Shown: positions 1-5,083 of the stretch, piece after piece
How the letters are laid out: every line of letters begins with the position of its first letter
Position numbering within the stretch: position 1 is the stretch's first letter
Assembly (NCBI GenBank): GCA_020724205.1
Contig: DYHK01000044.1
Location: 1-5,278 of the forward strand
Reading direction: 5' to 3'
From: Candidatus Aenigmatarchaeum sp.
GTDB taxonomy: Archaea > Nanobdellota > Nanobdellia > Pacearchaeales > GW2011-AR1
Length of the DNA: 5,278 bases
Notes under the pieces: generated by a model
Told to the model about the DNA's origin: nothing
Database searches by the model: none
What the model saw: only the letters and a program-made list of their open reading frames with translations
Position numbers and translations under genes: made by a program

Positions 1-356
1 ATAGCCAAGATGTTGAGTACAAGTTCTTTGTTTCTGATAAGCTTAATAATGCTACATCTAAAGAAGTTGGAATTTCTGTTGACACAGATGTACCTTCTAT
101 AACTATTAACTCTCCAAGTAATATTGAATATAATAATGATAAAATTCCAATAAACCTAAGTGTTAGTGAGATTGTTAAGGTTGACTACTCTTACAACGGA
201 GGAGATTGGAGAAAGCTATGTATAAACTGCAAAGAGTATGGAAATACTAATGTAAGAGAAAAGAGATTCTTGAGGGGAGAACATGAGGTTATTTTCAGAG
301 CTATTGACTCTGCAGGAAATTCTGTTTATGCAAATACTACCATCTTTGTTAATTAA
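1..356 (+). CDS. Secreted Ig-like repeat protein, 3' end only
   Basis: This is an open frame entering from the left edge (first complete codon at 3) and running 117 codons to a TAA at 354-356. It is the C-terminus of a larger protein; the start and any signal peptide lie outside the window. The visible part holds the end of one beta-sandwich domain, a VDTDVP junction at about residues 26-31 (typical of bacterial/archaeal Ig-like repeats in surface proteins), then a full Ig-like domain to the end. That domain has Trp69 followed by Cys73 and Cys76, an AIDSAGNS motif near residues 100-107, and sequons at Asn16, Asn51 and Asn111. It resembles the Ig-like protein at 2618-3310 in the same order of motifs (YKFF/KYFF, VDT-x-x-P, WRKLC/WKRLC, DSAGN/DDAGN). 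It probably acts outside the cell as an adhesin or surface-layer component. There is no C-terminal membrane helix. The family assignment is from pattern only. Confidence -1.
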   Translation, partial: SQDVEYKFFVSDKLNNATSKEVGISVDTDVPSITINSPSNIEYNNDKIPINLSVSEIVKVDYSYNGGDWRKLCINCKEYGNTNVREKRFLRGEHEVIFRAIDSAGNSVYANTTIFVN

Positions 357-380
357 TTTTTACTTTATTTCGGTGGTAAT

Positions 381-395
381 ATATATTTAAATATA
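381..395 (+). promoter_or_regulatory. Archaeal TATA box (leaderless) for the 417 gene
   Basis: An AT-only stretch contains TTTAAATA at 386-393, centred about 27 bases before the ATG at 417. Archaeal transcription starts roughly 25-27 bases downstream of the box centre, so the mRNA would begin at or next to the start codon. No Shine-Dalgarno sequence lies before the ATG, which agrees with leaderless translation. Confidence -1.
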
Positions 396-416
396 TTACA
401 AACTATTATAATAAGA

Positions 417-929
417 ATGAAAGAGGTTAAATCTTCTTTAGTTTCATCATTTCTAATAATTTTTTCTATCTTATTTCTATCTCTCGGAGTTTTTGTGGGT
501 GCTCAGGAAAGATTTATGCAAGTTGAAGCTAATATCCTTGCTGGAGAAGATAGTAATGAAATAATAAATATTGAATTTCCTGAAGAGATCTCTTTTGGAG
601 ATGTTATTAATGGAGAAAAATCTGATGAATTAAAAATTTATGTAAATAATACTGGAAATATTAAAATAAAGGTAACTCCACAGTTAGTTAATCCTGATGA
701 TGAAATATTTACTAATTTAAAATTAAGAAAATTTAAGTCTGGTAATCAATCAGTATATTCTCCTATCGGAGAATTTAGCTTTAATATCTCTGCTCCTTCA
801 GGAAATGATGAATTTAAGGCTGAGTATTTTTATATGCTTCTTGATCTTACTGATGCTGACCTTGATATTGAAGATGATTTAATTGGAGAAAAAGCAGATA
901 TTAAATTTATTGCATTATCTGCAGAATGA
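417..929 (+). CDS. Small secreted beta-rich protein, first gene of a pair
   Basis: The product has 170 residues. An N-terminal signal peptide covers about residues 1-29 (Lys-containing start, long hydrophobic core, VGA-Q/AQ-E cleavage region). The mature part of about 140 residues is acidic and rich in predicted beta strands, with FGDVINGEKSDELKIYVNNTGN at about 60-81. That pattern (motif ending in G-x-x-x-x-x-x-I-x-V-x-N-T-G-N) is a common first half of an Ig/CARDB-like or camelysin/TasA-like sandwich. Sequons are at Asn77, Asn110 and Asn123. There are no cysteines and no C-terminal membrane helix, so it should be released or held by other proteins. Its last codons overlap the start of the next gene by 4 bases (ATGA), so the two are co-transcribed and probably translationally coupled. 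The start is fixed by a TATA box 27 bases upstream. I do not recognise a named family; a filament or surface-layer subunit is an inference. Confidence -1.
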   Translation: MKEVKSSLVSSFLIIFSILFLSLGVFVGAQERFMQVEANILAGEDSNEIINIEFPEEISFGDVINGEKSDELKIYVNNTGNIKIKVTPQLVNPDDEIFTNLKLRKFKSGNQSVYSPIGEFSFNISAPSGNDEFKAEYFYMLLDLTDADLDIEDDLIGEKADIKFIALSAE

Positions 930-1543
930 AATTATATACAGGAATTGTGATATTATTTGGAATCTTATTATTTCTTTTACCTATCTTATTCATCTCCTTT
1001 GTTAGTGGTGCGGAAATAGGGATAACTCCTGCAAGTATTGAGCTAAGAGCTGATCCAAATGTGCAAACATGCAGAGAATTAACACTGCTTAGTAATCTTC
1101 TTCAAATAGTTGATGGTGAGGATAAGTGGTCTGATAGTGGAGAGGGTGTTAAAAATCTAAATTCATATAATAAAAAGGCTTCTGAGTATTATATCAATGT
1201 AACTTACCCGAAAGAGGTTGTATTTAATGGAAAGGAAAGAATTAAGGTATGTATGACTGGAAGGTATCCTGGAGTATATCATGGGGCTATTATATATAGT
1301 ATAAGAGAGGGTGGAGCAGGAGTTGGAACCTGGATAACCTTCACAGTACCTGGTGTGAATGATAATATAATCTCTCTGGAAAGAAGTGAGGAAAATAAAA
1401 CGCTTATTAATTTAATATCTGGGAATATAATATCCAATACTGAAAGTAAGGAACCTCTCCCATTCCTCTTACTAACCCTTCTTCTTATTATCATCCTGAT
1501 ATACCTCTATAAAAGATATAAAAGGCTACAACAAGATATTTAA
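926..1543 (+). CDS. Membrane-anchored Ig-like surface protein, partner of the preceding gene
   Basis: The product has 205 residues. A signal peptide covers about 1-28 (SGA-E cleavage), an extracellular beta-sandwich about 30-142, a short spacer 143-176, a transmembrane helix about 177-194, and a basic cytoplasmic tail (KRYKRLQQDI). The domain starts with ITPASIEL and ends with RYPGVYHGAIIYS (113-125) followed by TWITFTV. This is the layout of Ig-like domains with a late G-x-Y-x-G strand, as in DUF916-type surface proteins of Gram-positive bacteria, though I cannot claim homology. Cys49 and Cys109 could form a disulfide across the sandwich. The type I topology (outside domain, single C-terminal anchor) suits an anchor or receptor for the soluble partner encoded just upstream. 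The start codon overlaps the upstream stop, and no Shine-Dalgarno sequence is seen, so translation is likely coupled. Exported membrane protein is secure; function is inferred. Confidence -1.
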   Translation: MKLYTGIVILFGILLFLLPILFISFVSGAEIGITPASIELRADPNVQTCRELTLLSNLLQIVDGEDKWSDSGEGVKNLNSYNKKASEYYINVTYPKEVVFNGKERIKVCMTGRYPGVYHGAIIYSIREGGAGVGTWITFTVPGVNDNIISLERSEENKTLINLISGNIISNTESKEPLPFLLLTLLLIIILIYLYKRYKRLQQDI

Positions 1544-1545
1544 AT
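1537..1545 (+). promoter_or_regulatory. TATA box across the stop of the 926-1543 gene
   Basis: TATTTAAAT spans the TAA stop (1541-1543) of the previous gene. Its centre is about 25 bases before the ATG at 1566, the same spacing seen for the TATA boxes before 417 and 2618. It therefore supports a separate leaderless transcript for the third gene and helps choose the 1566 start over the ATG at 1548. Read-through from the upstream gene is also possible. Confidence -1.
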
Positions 1546-1565
1546 CAATGTTGTTAAGTGTTTTT

Positions 1566-2066
1566 ATGAGAAAGGTTTTACTTATACTGGCTATAATCTT
1601 AACAATATCTATACTTATCCTTTTTTCTATTATTTTTCCAAAAATCAATGTATTTGCTGGAAAGAGTGTTGGAAAGGCTGTATCAGGAAGTCAAGATCCT
1701 GGAATGATTGTAAGTAATGAAAATATCGAAAGATTTCTCTCATCACAGGAAGTTATAAAAGAACTTCCAAAGAATAGTGCAATTACTCTTAGATTTTATA
1801 ACTTTAATAGTGGGGAAAGAGAGTGGGAAGAGAGTTATCTTATTAAGAAAGGAAGTGTTGAAAGAATAACTTACAACTCAAATATAGAAAAAGATATTGA
1901 AATAATTATGCATTCAAGATACATTTCTGAGATGGGAAAGGGATTATGTCCAACAATACAAAAAGCCAATAAGAACGGCGATCTTGGATATGAGTCTTAT
2001 ATAGGCGAGGCAGAATTCTTGATCAAATACGGAAGCATGTTAAACTATAAAGATTGTTTTAAGTAA
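1566..2066 (+). CDS. Exported or N-terminally anchored protein of unknown function, possibly SCP2-like
   Basis: The product has 166 residues from the chosen ATG at 1566. An in-frame ATG at 1548 would add six residues (MLLSVF). The later start is preferred because it gives a classic MRK positive start to the hydrophobic segment (about 4-24) and sits 25 bases after a TATA box. The hydrophobic segment is a signal peptide or membrane anchor and is followed by a Gly/Ser/Lys linker (about 31-46). The remaining ~120 residues are alpha/beta: SAITLRFYNFNSGEREWEES at about 71-90, a strand ending IEIIMHS (111-117), a helix, and a late GDLGYESYIGEAEFL stretch. The order (charged ligand-like strand, I-E-I-I strand, helix, then G-D-L strand and final helix) recalls SCP2 sterol-carrier-like folds, but only weakly. 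Cys128 and Cys164 are the only cysteines. It lies in the same direction as the secreted pair before it and may belong to the same surface system. Confidence -1.
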   Translation: MRKVLLILAIILTISILILFSIIFPKINVFAGKSVGKAVSGSQDPGMIVSNENIERFLSSQEVIKELPKNSAITLRFYNFNSGEREWEESYLIKKGSVERITYNSNIEKDIEIIMHSRYISEMGKGLCPTIQKANKNGDLGYESYIGEAEFLIKYGSMLNYKDCFK

Positions 2067-2139
2067 CAAGCGTCAATAGTAGATTTTAATTTAAAATTAT
2101 TGTAAGTTAATAATACAGCTCTATAAACCCTTACTACTA
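2067..2139. other. Convergent intergenic spacer with AT-rich palindromes
   Basis: This spacer separates the 3' ends of the plus-strand gene ending at 2066 and the minus-strand gene ending at 2140. It contains a near-perfect AT palindrome (ATTTTAA at 2083-2089, TTAAAAT at 2091-2097). An 8-base inverted repeat (AATAGTAG at 2075-2082, CTACTATT at 2134-2141) encloses most of the spacer. T-rich runs on both strands could terminate both transcripts, but no strong GC hairpin with a U-tract is present. Confidence -1.
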
Positions 2140-2496
2140 TTAATTAAGATGATGTTTTCCTGAATCCCCTATATATGCTTCAAGATTTGGTCTTATAATA
2201 TGATGTTGGATAGCCTCTATATAAAGCCGGAGTGAACATCCCTTTTTTAAATAATTATATTCTTGATAATCCAATACTATTTTATCTTTAGATATTTGCA
2301 TCTTAACATTTAAACCTTTTTTAGATACTGTAATTTCATATATTGTTTTAAACTCTCCTTTTAAAAATGAACCAAATGCCGTTGCTGTCTCTCCTCCATT
2401 CTCAAGATTTGATCCAAAACTATGAAGATTAAAACCTAAATCATAAAATAAATCATCAATTATTGAAGCTAATCTACCTATTTTACCTCTATCCAT
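2140..2496 (-). CDS. Small protein without export signal, unknown family
   Basis: The product has 118 residues, encoded opposite to all its neighbours. It has no signal peptide and no membrane helix, so it should be cytoplasmic, unlike every other gene here. The N-terminal part (about 1-22, GRLASIIDDLFYDLGF) looks helical. It is followed by a Gly/Asn-rich turn, then two or three beta strands (FKTIYEITVSKKGLNVKMQI and DKIVLDYQEYNYL, about 49-82), then a helical segment (LRLYIEAIQHHIIRPNLEAYI) and a His-rich end. One cysteine (87). The codon choice (AGA, ATA, AT-rich third positions) matches the neighbours, so the frame is believable. No family was recognised. Its own promoter is suggested by a TTTATATAAATA box on the minus strand (2534-2545), which would give a leader of about 17 bases. 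It could be a small regulator or an unrelated gene that merely sits in this locus. Confidence -1.
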   Translation of the reverse strand: MDRGKIGRLASIIDDLFYDLGFNLHSFGSNLENGGETATAFGSFLKGEFKTIYEITVSKKGLNVKMQISKDKIVLDYQEYNYLKKGCSLRLYIEAIQHHIIRPNLEAYIGDSGKHHLN

Positions 2497-2533
2497 ATTA
2501 AATAATTAATAAAGAGAACTTTTTGTTTTTAAG

Positions 2534-2545
2534 TATTTATATAAA
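2534..2545 (-). promoter_or_regulatory. TATA box for the minus-strand gene
   Basis: Read on the minus strand this is TTTATATAAATA, centred about 43 bases before the ATG at 2496, giving an expected start of transcription near 2513 and a leader of about 17 AT-rich bases. The core is nearly palindromic, so it could in principle also work rightward. The plus-strand gene has a better placed box at 2589-2596, making 2497-2617 a divergent promoter region. Confidence -1.
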
Positions 2546-2581
2546 GATTAAGTGTTAATTTTTAACTTGTTTTAAGTAGTG

Positions 2582-2596
2582 ATATATATTTATATA
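2582..2596 (+). promoter_or_regulatory. Archaeal TATA box (leaderless) for the 2618 gene
   Basis: An alternating AT stretch ends in TTTATATA at 2589-2596, centred about 25 bases before the ATG at 2618. This predicts a leaderless mRNA and argues against the upstream in-frame GTG at 2579, which would put the promoter inside the coding region. Confidence -1.
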
Positions 2597-2617
2597 AGTC
2601 TCTTTGTTTTAATTGAA

Positions 2618-3310
2618 ATGAAAAGAGGTGCCAGCTTGGCTGTGATAACAGCTATAGCCTTAACAGTCTTATCAATATTTTTAATTTCTGCACAGAGTTT
2701 TTCTAATGATGATAAGATTCCTAGAATATCAAAGATATTTCCGAATAACAAGGATTCTACAAACGGAAGTGATTTTAAAATAAGGTACACAGAGGATAAC
2801 ATGAAGAGAGTAATGATTACTTTTGATGGAGTCAGCTTTAATAAGACTGGCTGCCCAAGCGGGAGAAATGTTGAGTGTATAATTCCTATAAACATCTCTG
2901 AGTATAATGGGGAGTTAATAAAATACTTCTTTACAGTTGAGGATGAAGCAGGAAATAAGGGGTATTCTAAGAAGAAGGAGGTTTTTGTTGACACTAAAAG
3001 ACCTAATATAACTAGCTTTGACCTTGATACTCAGAACCAGAAGGTAAGAATAACTGTTGGATTTGAAGAGGATAATTTGAAGATTGTTGAGTATATGGAT
3101 AATAGTGATTCAAGATCCAGATGGAAAAGACTGTGCAATCATGATGAAAATGGGTTCTGCTTTAAGAGGGTGACTTTCAGAGGAAATGCCCCAGATATAA
3201 CTGTTAGGGTAACTGATGATGCTGGAAATTTTGATATTTTGAGAAGAGGAAGTACAAGTGATGCCGGATTAGTAAGTGTTAGTGGAGAGATTGGAAGCGC
3301 TGTTGTGTAA
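2618..3310 (+). CDS. Secreted two-domain Ig-like surface protein
   Basis: The product has 230 residues from the ATG at 2618. The frame is open back to a GTG at 2579, but that would add 13 residues encoded by the TATA box and spoil the MKR start of the signal peptide. The signal peptide covers about 1-25 (LISA-Q/AQS). Two tandem Ig-like domains follow: about 33-126 (starts IPRISKIFPNN, ends FVDTKRP, with Cys79 and Cys87) and about 127-217 (WKRLC at 169-173, second Cys181, DDAGN before the end). Each domain carries one close Cys pair, suggesting a conserved disulfide loop. Sequons include Asn49, Asn76, Asn92 and Asn130. The second domain aligns by eye with the C-terminus of the protein at the left edge, so the two are paralogues. 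There is no C-terminal anchor; it ends in a flexible SGEIGSAVV tail. It is likely attached to the envelope through other proteins or secreted. Exact role unknown. Confidence -1.
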   Translation: MKRGASLAVITAIALTVLSIFLISAQSFSNDDKIPRISKIFPNNKDSTNGSDFKIRYTEDNMKRVMITFDGVSFNKTGCPSGRNVECIIPINISEYNGELIKYFFTVEDEAGNKGYSKKKEVFVDTKRPNITSFDLDTQNQKVRITVGFEEDNLKIVEYMDNSDSRSRWKRLCNHDENGFCFKRVTFRGNAPDITVRVTDDAGNFDILRRGSTSDAGLVSVSGEIGSAVV

Positions 3311-3387
3311 GCAGAATAGGAAGAATGAGTCTACTAATCATAACAAGTGAGAGATTATCTATTAAAAATAATTTTAACTAACCCATT

Positions 3388-3411
3388 AAGAATTTCCTTG
3401 AGGAAATTTTT
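3388..3411 (+). terminator. Hairpin followed by T-run, possible terminator
   Basis: AATTTCC (3391-3397) pairs with GGAAATT (3402-3408) around a TTGA loop. The stem extends by a G-T wobble and two A-T pairs outward, and the right arm runs into TTTTT at 3407-3411. It lies about 80 bases after the stop at 3310 and would end that transcript before the next promoter. Archaeal termination depends mainly on U-runs, so the hairpin itself may be incidental. Confidence -1.
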
Positions 3412-3540
3412 CCATTTATCAACTTTACATTATAATCTAGGGATTTTACATATATTACATTAAATATTTTGTTAATTGATGTAAAAACAAGAAATAATCT
3501 ATTTATTAAAAAGTTCAATTTTAAATTAAATCAAATAAAA

Positions 3541-3564
3541 AATTAAAAAAGAAATATTTATAAA
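3541..3564 (+). promoter_or_regulatory. BRE plus TATA box for the PGF-pre-PGF gene
   Basis: The purine-rich AAAAAAGAAA block followed by TTTATAAA (3557-3564) is the best BRE/TATA match in the window. Transcription would start near 3586-3588, leaving a leader of about 56 bases before the ATG at 3644. That contrasts with the apparently leaderless genes nearby. A weaker TTAAAAG at 3613-3619 sits at leaderless distance and could be a second, weaker box. Confidence -1.
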
Positions 3565-3586
3565 GGGTAGGAAATTATATATGTTA

Positions 3587-3619
3587 AATCATATGCGATT
3601 AAAAGTATATGATTAAAAG
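3587..3619 (+). repeat. Inverted and direct repeat in the leader of the PGF-pre-PGF gene
   Basis: AATCATAT (3587-3594) is inverted as ATATGATT (3607-3614) with a 12-base loop, starting almost exactly at the predicted transcription start. GATTAAAAG occurs twice (3597-3605 and 3611-3619), 14 bases apart. The element could be an operator or a stem at the mRNA 5' end. In AT-rich DNA chance is a real alternative. Confidence -1.
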
Positions 3620-3643
3620 GGTGTGTTAAAAACATAAAAAGAG

Positions 3644-5083
3644 ATGGTTGACAAAAAATTAGTGTTTGGGTTATTTTTAGTAGCTTCTATAAGCCTTGTA
3701 TTAATGATGAGTACTTCTTTTGCAGCAATCAAAATGGTTGCTCCTGCAAATTATTCAAATAATACTAAGACAAATATACTGTTTAATGTAAGTTATATAA
3801 ATGCTACAGATATAACAACTCCAAGAAATGTTACAATACTAGCTAGTCCAAATAATAATGGAACCTGGCTTACAATTGGAACCTCTTCTACAAACGGGTG
3901 TACTGTATCTGCTAATGCTTGCTGGTTCACACTAAATTTCAGTAGTATTCCTGATGGGAACTACTCGCTAAATGCTACATTTTACAACGGAACTGCTGGT
4001 GCAACAATAAGTATTGATTCTCCTGTAAATCTATCCACTTCTGTTATATTTGATGCAAATGCTCCTGGAAGTGTTAATTTCACAAGCCCTTTATCAGGAC
4101 AGAATAAATCTTCTACTTTCACTATTAACTTATCAATAGCAGACACTGCCTCAAGCATTAGATCTGTGTTTATAAATATAACAAACTCTACAAGTGGAAC
4201 TCAAAATTTTACTGGATTTGCAACTCGCGAGAGTAATTCAGTTTGGAGTCTAAGTTTTAATCCTGCAACTGTCCTTGATCAAGAGTATAATATTACTTTA
4301 GTTGTAAATGATACATTAAATCAGCAGAATACTACAGCAGTTGCTTCTAAGTTAAGATTTGATCAAAGTGCGCCTAGCGCATCTTTCAGCTGTACACCAA
4401 CTACTGCAAGTACTTCTGAAACTATTTCATGTAGCTGTTCTGGAAGCGATACTCTTACAAGCATAGGCTCTACAACATATACTGCAAATCCATCTACAGC
4501 GGAAACTGGAACATTCACAACTTCTTGTACAGTAGAAAATACAGCAGGACTATCTACAGTTTCACAGATTACTTATACTGTTAATCAGCCTCCAGCAGCA
4601 GGATCAGGAGGTTCTGGCGGAGGAGGTGGCGGAGCAGGAGGAAGTAGCAGTGAGAAAAAAACATCAAACACATTTACAAGCGTAAGTCAAGGATCTGCAG
4701 CTGTTGCAAAGTATACTGATAAGGATTATGGATTAAAGGAAATAACAATTAATGTAAACAACCCTGCGCAAAATGTAAAGGTAACTGTAACAAAATATGC
4801 TGGGAAGCCTGCTGAAGTAACAGTTGAAAAGACAGGAAAGGTGTATAAGTATCTTCAGATAAATGTTGATAATATTGCTGGTAAGCTTAGTAATGCTGTT
4901 GTAAGAATACAAGTTGAGAAATCATGGGTTGCTGGAAATGGGCTAACAAAAGAAAATGTTGCTTTACATAAGTTTGTAAATGGAAAGTGGGAAGAACAGA
5001 CAACAACATTTTCAGGAGAAGACGCTACAAATTATTACTATGACACTACTCTAACCTCATTCAGCTACTTTAGTATAGCTTAA
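3644..5083 (+). CDS. PGF-pre-PGF domain surface protein with Ig-like repeats
   Basis: The product has 479 residues. The signal peptide covers 1-27 (MVDKK start, TSFA-A cleavage). Three Ig-like domains follow: about 28-135 (Cys86/Cys93), about 136-240, and about 241-315 (Cys250, 262, 264, 295; F-x-C-T-P-T start and YTANPSTAETGTFTTSC). Then a Gly/Ser linker (320-336) and a PGF-pre-PGF domain (about 345-479, matching TIGR04213-type features: KVYKYLQI, VEKSW, NGLTKENVALHKFVNGKWEE, YYYDTTLTSFSYFSIA). The family is known from archaeal surface proteins, often followed by an anchor. The usual (S/T)PGFS-x-F ending is here LTSFSYF, so the PGF triplet itself is lost. About 20 N-glycosylation sequons lie between Asn37 and Asn229 and none later. 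It likely forms a glycosylated envelope or S-layer-like protein. The TAA at 5081-5083 comes right after the domain, but the same frame goes on to encode a membrane anchor, so the intact gene may run to 5278. The family call is strong; the precise role is unknown. Confidence -1.
   Translation: MVDKKLVFGLFLVASISLVLMMSTSFAAIKMVAPANYSNNTKTNILFNVSYINATDITTPRNVTILASPNNNGTWLTIGTSSTNGCTVSANACWFTLNFSSIPDGNYSLNATFYNGTAGATISIDSPVNLSTSVIFDANAPGSVNFTSPLSGQNKSSTFTINLSIADTASSIRSVFINITNSTSGTQNFTGFATRESNSVWSLSFNPATVLDQEYNITLVVNDTLNQQNTTAVASKLRFDQSAPSASFSCTPTTASTSETISCSCSGSDTLTSIGSTTYTANPSTAETGTFTTSCTVENTAGLSTVSQITYTVNQPPAAGSGGSGGGGGGAGGSSSEKKTSNTFTSVSQGSAAVAKYTDKDYGLKEITINVNNPAQNVKVTVTKYAGKPAEVTVEKTGKVYKYLQINVDNIAGKLSNAVVRIQVEKSWVAGNGLTKENVALHKFVNGKWEEQTTTFSGEDATNYYYDTTLTSFSYFSIA
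4601..4651 (+). repeat. Gly/Ser-rich linker coding tract
   Basis: This GGA/GGC/GGT-rich tract encodes residues 320-336 (17 residues, 11 of them Gly) between the third Ig-like domain and the PGF-pre-PGF domain. It is the most GC-rich stretch of the gene. It likely works as a flexible hinge, and the simple repeat could vary in length between strains. Confidence -1.

Larger units (their letters stand above)
3311..3643. other. AT-rich non-coding gap: terminator-like hairpin, promoter and leader
   Basis: No convincing gene is seen. The longest ATG-started frame near its left end (from 3325) has only 18 codons. The region holds a hairpin plus T-run at 3388-3411, an 8-base inverted repeat TTTTACAT/ATGTAAAA (3444-3451 and 3479-3486), a long A-rich tract, and the promoter and leader of the next gene. 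The inverted repeat encloses very AT-rich sequence and may be chance. No tRNA-like cloverleaf was noticed, and no complete C/D box pair. Confidence -1.

Noticed and set aside
1279..1494. Minus-strand open frame of 71 codons inside the 926-1543 gene
   Set aside because: It lies wholly inside a well-supported gene with a signal peptide and anchor. Its product has no recognisable features and it has no promoter.
1548..1565. Upstream ATG start for the 1566 gene
   Set aside because: The later ATG fits the TATA spacing and gives a standard signal peptide start. The upstream ATG remains possible if the gene is translated from the upstream transcript.
2579..2617. Upstream GTG start for the 2618 gene
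   Set aside because: It would make the TATA box part of the coding region and place hydrophobic residues ahead of a good MKR signal peptide start.
2590..2994. Minus-strand open frame of 134 codons inside the Ig-like gene
   Set aside because: It is antisense to a gene with clear Ig-like domains and a paralogue. Its hydrophobic appearance follows from the opposite strand of the coding sequence.
3305..3350. Possible frameshift at the end of the Ig-like gene, since dropping one base at 3308 adds 13 hydrophilic codons ending at TGA 3348-3350
   Set aside because: The added tail is short, has no domain or anchor, and nothing in the paralogue supports it. Unlike the extension after 5083 it is not in frame.
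3325..3381. Short ATG-started frame of 18 codons after the Ig-like gene
   Set aside because: It is too short, has no promoter at the right distance, and no recognisable product.
3444..3486. TTTTACAT/ATGTAAAA inverted repeat and a TGATGT resembling a C box in the gap
   Set aside because: There is no matching D box and no stable extended stem. Such repeats are expected by chance in DNA this AT-rich.
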